Below are positions 25,786 through 34,340 of a stretch of 60,097 nucleotides of DNA, piece by piece. The stretch covers positions 1-60,097 of the forward strand of contig NZ_JAGPYK010000036.1 of NCBI RefSeq assembly GCF_018070045.1. The letters run 5' to 3'. Position numbers and translations under genes: made by a program. This DNA is from Micromonospora sp. U21. Its GTDB lineage: Bacteria > Actinomycetota > Actinomycetes > Mycobacteriales > Micromonosporaceae. The notes beneath the pieces were generated by a model that worked only from the letters and a program-made list of their open reading frames with translations, was not told the origin of the DNA and made no database searches. Positions within the stretch are counted from its first letter, which is position 1; every line of letters begins with the position of its first letter.

Positions 25786-26841
25786 GTGTTGACCGTATCG
25801 AGCACCCGGCAGGCCGCGGCCCTGACCCGGTTCCAGCGTGGGTGCGTCATCCCCGCCCACCCGCTCGCCCTGAACGCCGACCGCAAGCTCGACGATCGCC
25901 GGCAGCGGGCGTTGACCCGCTACTACCTCGCCTCCGGCGCGGGCGGCATCGCCGTCGGCGTGCACACCACCCAGTTCGCCATCCACGACCCGAAGGTGGG
26001 CCTGCTCGCCCCGGTGCTGGAACTGGCCGCCGAGACCGCGGCCGGCTCGGACGCGATCCTGGTCGCCGGGGCCTGCGGGGACACCTCGCAGGCCGTCGCC
26101 GAGACGGAGCTGGCGGCCTCGCTCGGCTACCACATGGTGCTGCTGTCGCCGTACGGGCCGCTGGACGAGGAGGCCCTCGTCGAGCGGGCCCGGGTGGTAG
26201 GCGAGGTGCTGCCGGTGATCGGCTTCTACCTGCAGCCGGCCGTCGGCGGCCGGGAGCTGTCCCGGGACTTCTGGGCCCGGCTGGCCACCCTCGATTCGGT
26301 GGTCGGGATCAAGGTGGCGCCGTTCGACCGCTACCGCACGCTCGACGTACTGCACGGCGTCTGCGCCGCCGGCCGCAACGGCGACCTCGCCCTCTACACC
26401 GGCAACGACGACCACATCCTGGCCGACCTGGTGGCGCCACACAGGATCATCGTTGACAGGCGGGCCGTGGAGGTCGAGTTCGTCGGCGGCCTGCTCGGTC
26501 AGTGGGCGGTCTGGGCGGGCACCGCGGTGACCCTGCTCGACGAGGCCCGGCGGGCGCGGGCCGGTGACGACCACGCGCTGCGCCGGCTGCTCACCCTGGA
26601 CGGTCACCTGACCGACGCCAATGCCGCGATCTTCGACGCCGCCAACGGCTACCGCGGCTGCATTCCCGGCATCCACGAGGTGCTGCGCCGGCAGGGCCTG
26701 TTGGCCGGCCGGTGGTGCCTGGACCCGGACGAGGAGCTCTCGCCCGGGCAGCTGGCCGAACTCGACCGGGTGCACCGGGCCTACCCGCACCTGCGCGACG
26801 ACGACTTCGTCGCCGAGCACCTGGACGAGTGGCTGTCCTGA
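25786..26841 (+). CDS. DapA-family aldolase-like enzyme 1
   Basis: The 351-residue TIM-barrel protein resembles the dihydrodipicolinate synthase/N-acetylneuraminate lyase superfamily, with the expected Schiff-base lysine at residue 176 in VGIKVAPFDRYR and YLASGAGGIAVGVHTTQFA near the substrate end. Members split or form 2-keto acids, usually with pyruvate. It is longer than DapA (about 290), mainly at the C-terminus. The GTG start follows AGGAGAG; TTG 25789 is an alternative. The operon suggests a catabolic aldolase or dehydratase rather than lysine synthesis. Confidence 0.75.
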   Translation: MLTVSSTRQAAALTRFQRGCVIPAHPLALNADRKLDDRRQRALTRYYLASGAGGIAVGVHTTQFAIHDPKVGLLAPVLELAAETAAGSDAILVAGACGDTSQAVAETELAASLGYHMVLLSPYGPLDEEALVERARVVGEVLPVIGFYLQPAVGGRELSRDFWARLATLDSVVGIKVAPFDRYRTLDVLHGVCAAGRNGDLALYTGNDDHILADLVAPHRIIVDRRAVEVEFVGGLLGQWAVWAGTAVTLLDEARRARAGDDHALRRLLTLDGHLTDANAAIFDAANGYRGCIPGIHEVLRRQGLLAGRWCLDPDEELSPGQLAELDRVHRAYPHLRDDDFVAEHLDEWLS

Positions 26842-26850
26842 CGCGTCGGG

Positions 26851-26888
26851 GCGATCCGGTCCGCGCAACGGGGCGCGGGCCGGATCGC
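26851..26888. terminator. Bidirectional hairpin terminator
   Basis: GCGATCCGGTCCGCG pairs with CGCGGGCCGGATCGC (15 bp, one G-T pair) across an 8-base loop, between the DapA-family gene and the convergent regulator gene. Confidence 0.7.
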
Positions 26889-26889
26889 G

Positions 26890-28110
26890 TCAGAGGGTCA
26901 GTCGGTAGAGGGTCAACGGGCGGCCGCTGGTGCCGGAGGCGAGGTTGCCGGTGCGTTCGGCCAGGCCGGCCAGCTCCAGCCGGTGCAGCATCCGCCGGGC
27001 GGTGCGTTGCTGCACCCGCAGTTGGTCGGCCACCTCCCGGCTGGTCAGCGGATCGTCGCCGACCATCGTGCGCACCTCACGCAGCCGCAGCAGGGTGGGC
27101 ACCGACAGGCCGACCCGCTGGGCGATGACGGCCAGGTTCACCTCCGACGGCAGCGGGGCCGGCGTGGTCGACTCGAGCACGATGTCGGTCTCGCCGCGCA
27201 GCGACAGCACCGCCGTGGTCGGGCCGACCCGGCGCGCCCGGCTCAGCGCCCGGCGGGCCAGGTTCTCCGCCTCGGCGGCGCTGCGTCCCAGGCCGAAACC
27301 GATCTGCACGGTCTCGTGCCGGTCGGCGAGGCGGCGCAGCATCGGCAGCGCGGTGAACCCGCCGGTGGCGTCGTGCAGCGGGCCGCGGGTGGTGACGATG
27401 AGATACGTGTCGGGGGCGAACCGCGCGAGCGTCCCGCCGAGCCCGGCCACCTCCTTGAGCAAGCCGTCGTCGCCCTGGGGGAGGTTGGCCAGCCCGAGCG
27501 CGATCTGGGCGTCCTCCTGGGCCTGGCTGCCGACCTGCAGCAGGAGCTGGCGCAGCGCGGTGCGGACCGAGTGGTTCGACGGGGCGAGGCGGAGTGCTGG
27601 CATCTCGTGGCGCAGCACCTCGTAGACCGAGCTGATGCAGGTGACCGCGACGTCCGCGCCGGCCTTGTGTTGCCGACGGTGGAACGAGATCACGTCGTCG
27701 GAGCTGAGGCCGCTGCGGTACGGCAGCGACCGGACCCGGCCCACGGGCAGGCCCGCCTCCTCGAAGGTGGTGGCGACGTCGGCGCCGGTGACGGTGTCGA
27801 TCGACATCCGGGTGACATCGTGCCCGGAGCGCAACAGCCGTACGGCCGCCTGGAGCAGGGTCGCGCCGGTGTAGTCGACGAAGACCGCCGGGCGGTTGAG
27901 GGCGTTCCCCTCCCGAGCGAGGGTGTAGGGCACCACGCCGGTGAACAGCCATGCATCCACCTGCCCCACGTGCGCCTCCACGATCGCCGGAGCCTGCGAC
28001 TCATGGTCGTAGTGCAGCCGACGGGCGGTGACGCCCGGCTGCTCCTCGCAGGTGGCGGCCACGTCATCGACCAGGTCGTGCGGACCGACGACCCCGATCC
28101 CGATGGTCAC
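26890..28110 (-). CDS. Unusual winged-helix regulator, likely controller of the island
   Basis: The 406-residue protein begins with GTG 28110 after AGGAGG. Residues 1-190 look like a ligand-binding alpha/beta domain (DAWLFTGVVPYTLAREGN resembles PrpR-type sensor segments). Residues about 200-310 (LIVTTRGPLHDATGGFTALP, then VQIGFGLGRSAAEAENLARR) resemble a nucleotide-cyclase-like palm without an evident catalytic set. Residues about 330-406 form a winged helix (LTSREVADQLRVQQRTARRM). It is divergent from the aminotransferase operon, with an 18-bp operator between them, and it is the only dedicated regulator in the island. I do not recognise a named family. Confidence 0.7.
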   Translation of the reverse strand: MTIGIGVVGPHDLVDDVAATCEEQPGVTARRLHYDHESQAPAIVEAHVGQVDAWLFTGVVPYTLAREGNALNRPAVFVDYTGATLLQAAVRLLRSGHDVTRMSIDTVTGADVATTFEEAGLPVGRVRSLPYRSGLSSDDVISFHRRQHKAGADVAVTCISSVYEVLRHEMPALRLAPSNHSVRTALRQLLLQVGSQAQEDAQIALGLANLPQGDDGLLKEVAGLGGTLARFAPDTYLIVTTRGPLHDATGGFTALPMLRRLADRHETVQIGFGLGRSAAEAENLARRALSRARRVGPTTAVLSLRGETDIVLESTTPAPLPSEVNLAVIAQRVGLSVPTLLRLREVRTMVGDDPLTSREVADQLRVQQRTARRMLHRLELAGLAERTGNLASGTSGRPLTLYRLTL

Positions 28111-28151
28111 CGCTGCCTCCTGTCCGGGGTTGCATTGTTCGCAGCACAAGA

Positions 28152-28169
28152 TTACGGTCAGGCCCGGTA
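28152..28169. promoter_or_regulatory. 18-bp island operator, site 7
   Basis: TTACGGTCAGGCCCGGTA fits the consensus without mismatch. It lies 41 bases from the regulator start and 23 bases before the aminotransferase GTG, so it could serve both directions, including autoregulation. Confidence 0.7.
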
Positions 28170-28192
28170 TTACTGTAGCCCCGGGAGGGTGC

Positions 28193-29368
28193 GTGTCGTC
28201 GTTTCCCACCATGGCCGACGCCAACGGCCGGACGATCGGCGCGGAGGAGTTGGCCGCGGTCAGCCGGGTGCTCCAGTCGGGCATGCTCAGCTCGGTCTGG
28301 GGCACGGAGGTCCGCGCCCTGGAGCGCGAGATGGCCGACCGCCATGGAGTGTCGCACGCCGTGGCCGCCAGTTCCGGAACCGCGGCCCTGCACCTGGCCG
28401 TCGCTGCCGTCGCACCGGATCCGGGCGACGAGATCATCACCTCTCCGATCAGCGACTTCGGCACGGTCGCGCCCATTCTCGCCCAGAACGCGGTGCCGGT
28501 GTTCGCCGACGTCGATCCGTACACCGGCAACCTGGATCCGGCGGCGGTCGCCGCCGCGATCGGGCCGCGGACCCGGGCGATCCTCGCGGTGCACCTGTTC
28601 GGCGCCGCCGCCGACCTGCGCGCCGTCGCCGACACCGCCGGCGTGCCCCTGATCGAGGACTGCGCCCAGGCCTGGCTCACCCGCTATCCGGACGGCACCC
28701 TCGCCGGTACGGCCGGTGCGATCGGCTGCTTCAGCCTGCAGCAGTGGAAGCACATCACCTGCGGCGACGGCGGTCTGGCCATCACCGACGATCCGGTGCT
28801 GGCCCGCCGGATGCGGCTCTTCGCCGACAAGGGCTGGCCGCGCGACGAGGCCCGCCGGCACGTCGGCCTCGGCCTGAACTACCGGATGACCGAACTCGCC
28901 GGCGCCGTCGCCCGGGCCCAGTTGGCGAAGCTGCCCGGGGTGCTCGCCGATCGGCGGCGCACCGCCCGGCGGTTGGCCGACGCGCTGGCCGACCTGCCCG
29001 GCGTACACGTGCCGGCGGACGTGGACGCGCACGCCTGGTGGCTGTTCCCGATCGTGCTGGACCCGCCGCTGACCAACCACGAGGTGGCCGGGAAACTCGC
29101 CGCCGCCGGGATACCCGCCCGCGCCGGCTACCTGGAACAACCACTGCACTGCGCCCCGGCGCTGACCGAGGCCCCCGTGTACGGCGCTTCCCGCTTCCCG
29201 CTCGCCGTGCCGCCGGCGGACCGGCTGCCGACCTACGGACCCGGAGCGTTCCCGGTCGCGGAGCGGCTGATCGAGCGGACCCTGCTGGTGGTGGACTGGA
29301 ACGAGCGGTACACCGACGCGCACGTCGACGAGATTATCCAAGCTGTCCGCGCGGCGGTGACCTCGTGA
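28193..29368 (+). CDS. DegT/DnrJ/EryC1/StrS-family aminotransferase
   Basis: The 391-residue PLP enzyme shows AASSGTAALHLAVAAV, EDCAQAW (the aspartate that contacts the cofactor) and FSLQQWKHITCGDGG with the expected cofactor lysine at residue 186. Family members move amino groups to or from keto-sugars and cyclitols. I chose GTG 28193 after GGGAGGG; ATG 28211 is possible. Its stop overlaps the next start (GTGA). In a catabolic operon it may remove the amino group from an amino sugar or aminocyclitol, but a biosynthetic role cannot be excluded. Confidence 0.85.
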   Translation: MSSFPTMADANGRTIGAEELAAVSRVLQSGMLSSVWGTEVRALEREMADRHGVSHAVAASSGTAALHLAVAAVAPDPGDEIITSPISDFGTVAPILAQNAVPVFADVDPYTGNLDPAAVAAAIGPRTRAILAVHLFGAAADLRAVADTAGVPLIEDCAQAWLTRYPDGTLAGTAGAIGCFSLQQWKHITCGDGGLAITDDPVLARRMRLFADKGWPRDEARRHVGLGLNYRMTELAGAVARAQLAKLPGVLADRRRTARRLADALADLPGVHVPADVDAHAWWLFPIVLDPPLTNHEVAGKLAAAGIPARAGYLEQPLHCAPALTEAPVYGASRFPLAVPPADRLPTYGPGAFPVAERLIERTLLVVDWNERYTDAHVDEIIQAVRAAVTS

Positions 29369-30261
29369 TCGCGCCGACCGCCGCCGTGCTGCGCGACCGG
29401 CTGCGCTGGCGGCTGATCGCCGCAACCGCCACTCCGGTGGACGCGACCGGGGCCGTCGACCCGGACGTGCTCGCCGGCTACCTGCGGGGGCTGGTCACCG
29501 ACGGGGCGGACGCCCTGGCGGTGCTGGCGCACACCGGGCGCGGCCCGTACCACGACGAATCCACCCGCGACCTGGTCATCCGCTGCGCCGTCGACGCCGG
29601 TGTCCCAGTGATCGTCGGTGTGGGTGGCCGGCCGGGGGAGCGCACCGACGAGGTGTCCGCGCAGGCGGTGCGGGCTGCCGCCCTCGGTGCGGCCGGCCTG
29701 CTGGTCTTCCCGGTGGACGACGATCCCGTCGACCACCACGACGCGCTCTGGCGCGCCGCCGGGCTGCCGATGCTCGCCTTCGACCTCTACCTGCGGCCGT
29801 ACCCTGAGCCCGCGCTGGCCGAGTTGTTGGAGCACCCCGGTGTCGCCGGGGTGAAGGTGGCCCGGCTGCACGACGCCCTCGCCTGCCAGGCAGCCCTGGC
29901 CGCCGCGCACCGGGCCGACCGGCTGGCGGTCACCGGCGAGGACCGCATGTTCGGGCCGTCGCTGATGTGGGGTGCCGAGGCGGCCCTGGTCGGCCTGGCC
30001 GCCGCCGCGGTCCCGGTCACCGCCCGGGCGCTGCGCGCCTACACCGACAAGCGGTACGACCAGTTCCTCACCGCCTCCGCCGACCTCGACCGGCTGGCCC
30101 AGGTCACCTTCACCGAACCGATGGAAGGGTACGTGCAGCGCATGCTCTGGATCGCCGCCGAGGAAGGCCGGATCCCGGCGAGCCACGCGGACGACCCACA
30201 CGCCCCGGCGCTGCCCGACGGGGAACGGGACCGGGTGCTGCGCGTGGCCGGGTGCCGGTGA
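29365..30261 (+). CDS. DapA-family aldolase-like enzyme 2
   Basis: The 298-residue barrel protein has the DapA-type layout, with GADALAVLAHTGRGPYHDES near the active site and a Schiff-base lysine at residue 164 in GVAGVKVARLHDA. Length is normal for the family. It is only distantly similar to enzyme 1. GTG 29365 overlaps the aminotransferase stop, and its own TGA overlaps the next start, giving tight coupling. It probably handles a 2-keto acid formed by the neighbouring enzymes. Confidence 0.8.
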   Translation: MIAPTAAVLRDRLRWRLIAATATPVDATGAVDPDVLAGYLRGLVTDGADALAVLAHTGRGPYHDESTRDLVIRCAVDAGVPVIVGVGGRPGERTDEVSAQAVRAAALGAAGLLVFPVDDDPVDHHDALWRAAGLPMLAFDLYLRPYPEPALAELLEHPGVAGVKVARLHDALACQAALAAAHRADRLAVTGEDRMFGPSLMWGAEAALVGLAAAAVPVTARALRAYTDKRYDQFLTASADLDRLAQVTFTEPMEGYVQRMLWIAAEEGRIPASHADDPHAPALPDGERDRVLRVAGCR

Positions 30262-30998
30262 ACGACAACCCGTTCGTAGCCGGCGACCTACCGCCGGTGA
30301 CCCTGGACATCGACGTGCTCGTCGGCCGGTACGTCGACCGGCCCGGGCCCACCGGCGAGCCGGCGGTGGTCGCCGAGACGCTGGCCGCCAACGGCGTGGA
30401 GCGGGCAGCCGTGGCGAGCCTGCGCGCCGCCCTGTTCGACGTGCGCAGCGGCAACGAGGAGGTGGCCGCCCTCACCGGCCCTGGCGTGCTGCCGGTCGGC
30501 GGGCTGGACCTGCGCGACCCGCTCGGCGCCGAGCGGGAGGTCGTCCGGCTCGCCGAGCGCGGCTTCCGGGCCGTGCGGCTGTTCCCCGACGAGCAGCGCG
30601 TCGAGCCGGACTTCCCGTCCGTACGCAGCGTCGCCCGCGCGGCCACCGAGGCCGGCCTGGTCATCCTCACCGGCGGGGATGTCCGCCGCTTCTGGCGGCC
30701 GCTGCGCGGCGCGACCGTCGTCTTCCTCGACACGCACTTCTACCACCTGGGCGACTTCGTCGTGGTGGCCCGCGACGAGCCGGGCTTCCACACCTCCACC
30801 CGGCTGCTCAATTCGCCGGACGCGCTGGAGACCGTCGCCGCGCGCGTCGGCGTCGAGCGCCTGCTGTACGGCTCCCGTGCCCCGTTCTACGAACCCATCG
30901 TGCCGCGGCTGCGGTTGGCCCGGGCCGCGCTCGGCCCGTCCGGGGTCGAGGCGGTGACGGGCGGGAACGCCCGCCGGATCCTGGGGCTGGCCGGATGA
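30258..30998 (+). CDS. Amidohydrolase-family protein lacking usual metal ligands
   Basis: The 246-residue protein resembles TIM-barrel metal-dependent hydrolases related to the product of the next gene, with GFRAVRLFPDEQRVEPDFPS in mid-chain and ALGPSGVEAVTGGNARRILG at the C-terminus. Where family members have an N-terminal HxH it reads LDIDVLVGRY, and where they have GTD it reads LYGSRAPFYEP. These losses suggest a non-catalytic partner or altered chemistry. The GTG start overlaps the DapA-family stop, and its stop overlaps the next ATG. Confidence 0.7.
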   Translation: MNDNPFVAGDLPPVTLDIDVLVGRYVDRPGPTGEPAVVAETLAANGVERAAVASLRAALFDVRSGNEEVAALTGPGVLPVGGLDLRDPLGAEREVVRLAERGFRAVRLFPDEQRVEPDFPSVRSVARAATEAGLVILTGGDVRRFWRPLRGATVVFLDTHFYHLGDFVVVARDEPGFHTSTRLLNSPDALETVAARVGVERLLYGSRAPFYEPIVPRLRLARAALGPSGVEAVTGGNARRILGLAG

Positions 30999-31753
30999 TC
31001 ATCGACGTGCACGCCCACTGGGGCCCGTGGTTCTTCAGCATGGAGGTCGGCTCGGTCGCGACGAACCTCGCGGTGATGGACCGGTACGGCATCGACCTGG
31101 CCGTGGTCTCCGCCACCGAGGCGGTGATCTACGACGTCGCCGCCGGCAACCGGGCGCTGGCCCGGGTCCTGGAGAGCAGCGACCGGCTGCTCGGCTACCT
31201 GACGATCAACCCGCGCCGGCTGGACGACGCCGAACGGGACCTGCGCGAACTGCTGCCCACCGGTCGGTTCGTCGGCGTGAAGATCCACACCGACTACACC
31301 GGCTCGCCGCCGAACTCGGCGCAGACCCGGGCGGCCCTGGAAATGGCCGCCGCGCACGACCTGCCCGCCCTCGTGCACACCTGGGACACGACGCCGCTCG
31401 ACCTGGCCCAGGCGGTCGCGGACATCCCCGGGGTGCGCGCCATCGCCGGCCACATGGGTGCGAACGGCTGGCGGCACGCCATCGAGGCTGCCAACGGGGT
31501 AGATCGGCTCTGGCTGGAGCCCTGCTTCTCGCACACCGAGGCGGGTCGCTTCGCTGCAGTGGCGGCGGCGGTGAACCCGCGCCGGCTACTCTTCGGCACC
31601 GACGCCACCCTGATCGATCCGGCCGCCGCGTACGGGGCGGTGCTCGCGGCCGACCTGCCGCCCGAACTGGCCGAGCGGGTCGCCTGGCGCAACGCCGCCG
31701 AACTGTTCCGGCTCGACCTGTCCTCCGACACGGTTCCACGAGTCGGCGGATGA
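30995..31753 (+). CDS. Metal-dependent amidohydrolase-family hydrolase
   Basis: The 252-residue protein begins MIIDVHAHWGPWFFSMEVGS, with the HxH metal pair at residues 6 and 8. It keeps VGVKIHTDYTG, LVHTWDTTP, AIAGHMGANGW and the C-terminal aspartate in LLFGTDATLID. This is the pattern of ACMSD/PDC-hydrolase-like amidohydrolases, which decarboxylate or hydrolyse small acids and lactones. It is the last gene of the aminotransferase operon. With the degenerate relative just before it, it may form a heteromeric enzyme. Confidence 0.83.
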   Translation: MIIDVHAHWGPWFFSMEVGSVATNLAVMDRYGIDLAVVSATEAVIYDVAAGNRALARVLESSDRLLGYLTINPRRLDDAERDLRELLPTGRFVGVKIHTDYTGSPPNSAQTRAALEMAAAHDLPALVHTWDTTPLDLAQAVADIPGVRAIAGHMGANGWRHAIEAANGVDRLWLEPCFSHTEAGRFAAVAAAVNPRRLLFGTDATLIDPAAAYGAVLAADLPPELAERVAWRNAAELFRLDLSSDTVPRVGG

Positions 31754-31832
31754 GACAGCGGACCGCCGCCGGGGAGCATCTGCGAGGCGTAGTCGAGCGT
31801 CCGCCCTGCAACGCCTCGCGGCCGCCGGGGAC

Positions 31833-32966
31833 TCACGGCAACGGCTGTGGCGGGCGTGGGCCCACGTACCGCGAGTCCGGCCGGATGATCTTCGAGTCCT
31901 CGGCCTGTTCCAGTACGTTCGCGCACCACCCGATGACCCGGCTGGTGGCGAAGGTCGGCGTGAACATCTCCCGGGGCAGCCCGCACAGGTGCATGACGAC
32001 GCCCGCGTAGTACTCCACGTTGGTGTGCAGCTTTCGGCCGGGCTTCAGCTCCGCCAGCAGCGACAGCACCCGCTGCTCGACGGCCACGGCGAGGTCCACG
32101 AGCTGCCCGCCGAGGCATTGGGCGATCCCCTTGAGCATGCGGGAGCGCGGGTCTTCCGTCCGGTAGATCGGATGCCCGAACCCCATGATCCGCTCCCCGT
32201 TGAGGATGCGCGCGCGCAACCACGAGTCGGCCCGGTCGATGGAGCCGATGGCGTCGAGGGTGTCGAGGGCCCGGCTCGGAGCTCCGCCGTGCAGGGGGCC
32301 GGACAGCGCGCCGAGCGCGCCGCCGATGCAGGCGTGGATGTCCGCGCCGGTGGAGGCGATGACGCGGGCCGTGAAGGTCGACGCGTTGAAACCATGATCA
32401 ACGGTCGCGATCAGGTAGCGCTCGACCGCCCGGGCGTGGAGCTCCGACGGCTCCGCACCGCTGATCATGTACAGGTAGTTCGCCGCGTGGGACAGGTCGT
32501 CGCGCGGCGCGATCGGCTCCAACCCCGCTCGCAGGCGGTACAACGCGGCCAGCAGGCTGGGCGTGAGGGCGCAGAGCGCCATGGCTTGCGCCCGCCGCTC
32601 GGCCGGCGGCGTGTCGTACAGCGGGCCGGCTCCGGCGGCGAGACCGGCGACGGCCAGCGCGGCGCGCAGCCCGCCCATCGGGTCCTGAGCAGTCGAGGCC
32701 GCGGCGATGCCAGGCAGCGCGGCGGCGACTGCGGGCGGGATGTGACGCAGCGGTGCGGCCTCCTCGTGCAGCGCCTTGGGCTCGGCGGGGAGGGAACCGT
32801 CGACGAGGAGCGCCCAGACGTCCTCGAGCGTCCGCCGTTCCGCCAGGTCGATGGCGGAGTACTGCCGGTAGTGGTAGAAGCCCTCGTCGCCGCGGACGTG
32901 GCCGATCGTGGTGTCGGTGACCACGACGCCGGCGAGTCCGCGCGGAACGGTGATGGTGTCAGCCAT
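31833..32966 (-). CDS. Citrate synthase-family enzyme
   Basis: The 377-residue protein is a citrate/methylcitrate synthase homologue: active-site histidines occur in SGPLHGGAPSRA and MGFGHPIYRTEDPR, while the usual aspartate position reads NVEYYAGVVMHL with Glu in place of Asp. It ends AEDSKIIRPDSRYVGP, as in other actinomycete members. Such enzymes condense acetyl-CoA or propionyl-CoA with a 2-keto acid. It is divergent from an HTH-citrate synthase fusion, 68 bases away, and carries no 18-bp operator. Start ATG 32966 avoids an unrelated N-terminal extension. Confidence 0.85.
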   Translation of the reverse strand: MADTITVPRGLAGVVVTDTTIGHVRGDEGFYHYRQYSAIDLAERRTLEDVWALLVDGSLPAEPKALHEEAAPLRHIPPAVAAALPGIAAASTAQDPMGGLRAALAVAGLAAGAGPLYDTPPAERRAQAMALCALTPSLLAALYRLRAGLEPIAPRDDLSHAANYLYMISGAEPSELHARAVERYLIATVDHGFNASTFTARVIASTGADIHACIGGALGALSGPLHGGAPSRALDTLDAIGSIDRADSWLRARILNGERIMGFGHPIYRTEDPRSRMLKGIAQCLGGQLVDLAVAVEQRVLSLLAELKPGRKLHTNVEYYAGVVMHLCGLPREMFTPTFATSRVIGWCANVLEQAEDSKIIRPDSRYVGPRPPQPLP

Positions 32967-33034
32967 GCGGGCAGCGTCGCGCTGGCGGACGCGGCCGGTC
33001 AACATTGATCCAGTCCATGTGAGAGCATGGCCAC

Positions 33035-34234
33035 ATGTCGGGGGACCAACTGCTGACGACCGCCGAGGTGGCGCACCGCCTGCGCATCAAGCCGGAGACC
33101 ATCTACGCGTACGTCAGCCGTGGGGTGCTCGACAGAGTCAAGGTTCCCGGCGAGCGGATCAGCCGCTTCCATCTGGCCGACGTGGAGCGGCTCGCCTCCC
33201 GTACACAGGCGACCCGGCCGGAACGTGATGTCGCCCCGGCGATGCGCACCGCCACCACCCTGATCGCGTACGGGCGGTTGCACTACCGGGGGCTGGACGC
33301 CGCCAAGCTCGCGCCGGTGACCCCGTTCGAGGAGGTCGCGAACTGGCTCTGGACGGGCGAGCGGCGCCGGGACGCCTTCGTGGCGTCCGCGGAAACCCGG
33401 GATCGGGCCGGGCAGGCCGCCGACCACCTGCCCGCCCAGGCCCGGCCCTTCGACCGGCTGCCGGTGATCGTGGCCGTCGCGGCCGCGACGGACCCGCTGC
33501 GCTTCGACCTGGCGCCGGCCACCGTCACGGCTCTCGCGCCCGCGCTGCTGTCCACCATGGTCGATGCTCTGCCCCTCGTGGGCGGGACACCGCCGGACGA
33601 CGGTCTGGCAACCCGCCTGTGGTCCCGGTTGACCGGCACGCCGGCGTCCGCGGACGGCGTCCGGGCGCTCAACGCCGCACTCGTCCTGCTCGCCGACCAT
33701 GACCTGGCCGCGTCGACCATCGCGGTACGCGTTGCGGCATCGACCCGCGCGAACCCCTACGCGGCGGTGCTCGCCGGTCTCGGTGCGCTGGACGGGCCGA
33801 TGCACGGAGCGGTCGGCAGCAGCGTCTACCGGTTCATCGAGGCCGCGCTGCGCGACGGGGCGTCGGCCGCGATCGCCGAATGGCTGCGGACCGGCGGCCT
33901 GCCCGGCTTCGGGCACTCGTTGTATCCGGAGGGCGACCCGCGCGGGGCGGCCCTGCTCGATCTCGTCGCGCGGTTGCCGGTCGAGGGCGACCTGCGGCGA
34001 ACCGTCGACGACCTGGTCACCACGGCCGCCCGGCGAGGCGCCCTGCCCAACGTCGACTTCGCCGTCGCCGCGTTGGCGCACGCGACTGGCATGGGGCCGG
34101 GCGCCGCGGAGGTGATCTTCGCAGTCGCCCGGACGGCGGGCTGGATCGCGCACGTCATCGAGGAGTACGCCCAGCCGAACAACCGGTTCCGGTGGAGCAG
34201 CGGCTACACCGGGCCAACCCCCGCGCCGGCGTGA
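33035..34234 (+). CDS. HTH-citrate synthase fusion protein
   Basis: The 399-residue protein starts with an excisionase/MerR-like helix-turn-helix (LLTTAEVAHRLRIKPETIYA, residues 6-25, then RFHLADVERLAS), followed by a citrate synthase-like domain from about residue 75. The two histidine motifs (DGPMHGAVGS and GFGHSLYPEGDPR) and the aspartate motif (LPNVDFAVAAL) are kept. It may be a CoA-ester or 2-keto-acid sensing regulator derived from the enzyme, or a bifunctional enzyme. It faces the citrate synthase-like gene divergently, which suggests control of that gene. Confidence 0.82.
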   Translation: MSGDQLLTTAEVAHRLRIKPETIYAYVSRGVLDRVKVPGERISRFHLADVERLASRTQATRPERDVAPAMRTATTLIAYGRLHYRGLDAAKLAPVTPFEEVANWLWTGERRRDAFVASAETRDRAGQAADHLPAQARPFDRLPVIVAVAAATDPLRFDLAPATVTALAPALLSTMVDALPLVGGTPPDDGLATRLWSRLTGTPASADGVRALNAALVLLADHDLAASTIAVRVAASTRANPYAAVLAGLGALDGPMHGAVGSSVYRFIEAALRDGASAAIAEWLRTGGLPGFGHSLYPEGDPRGAALLDLVARLPVEGDLRRTVDDLVTTAARRGALPNVDFAVAALAHATGMGPGAAEVIFAVARTAGWIAHVIEEYAQPNNRFRWSSGYTGPTPAPA

Positions 34235-34270
34235 ACTCCGACTCACGGCGCGGGGCCACGGCAGCTGGAC

Positions 34271-34287
34271 GCGACGGCCCCCGTCGC
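34271..34287. terminator. Possible short hairpin terminator
   Basis: GCGACGG and CCGTCGC pair across three bases (7-bp stem) between the fusion gene and convergent propeller 4. The stem is short, so function is uncertain. Confidence 0.35.
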
Positions 34288-34340
34288 GGGCCGGGCGTAG
34301 CGACGGGACGACAAGGTTGATCCACTCTTCCGGCTGCGAA

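Noticed and set aside
33005..34327. TTGATCCA(G/C)TC on both sides of the HTH-citrate synthase gene
   Set aside because: Only two short copies with one mismatch, one of them at a gene end; could be chance.
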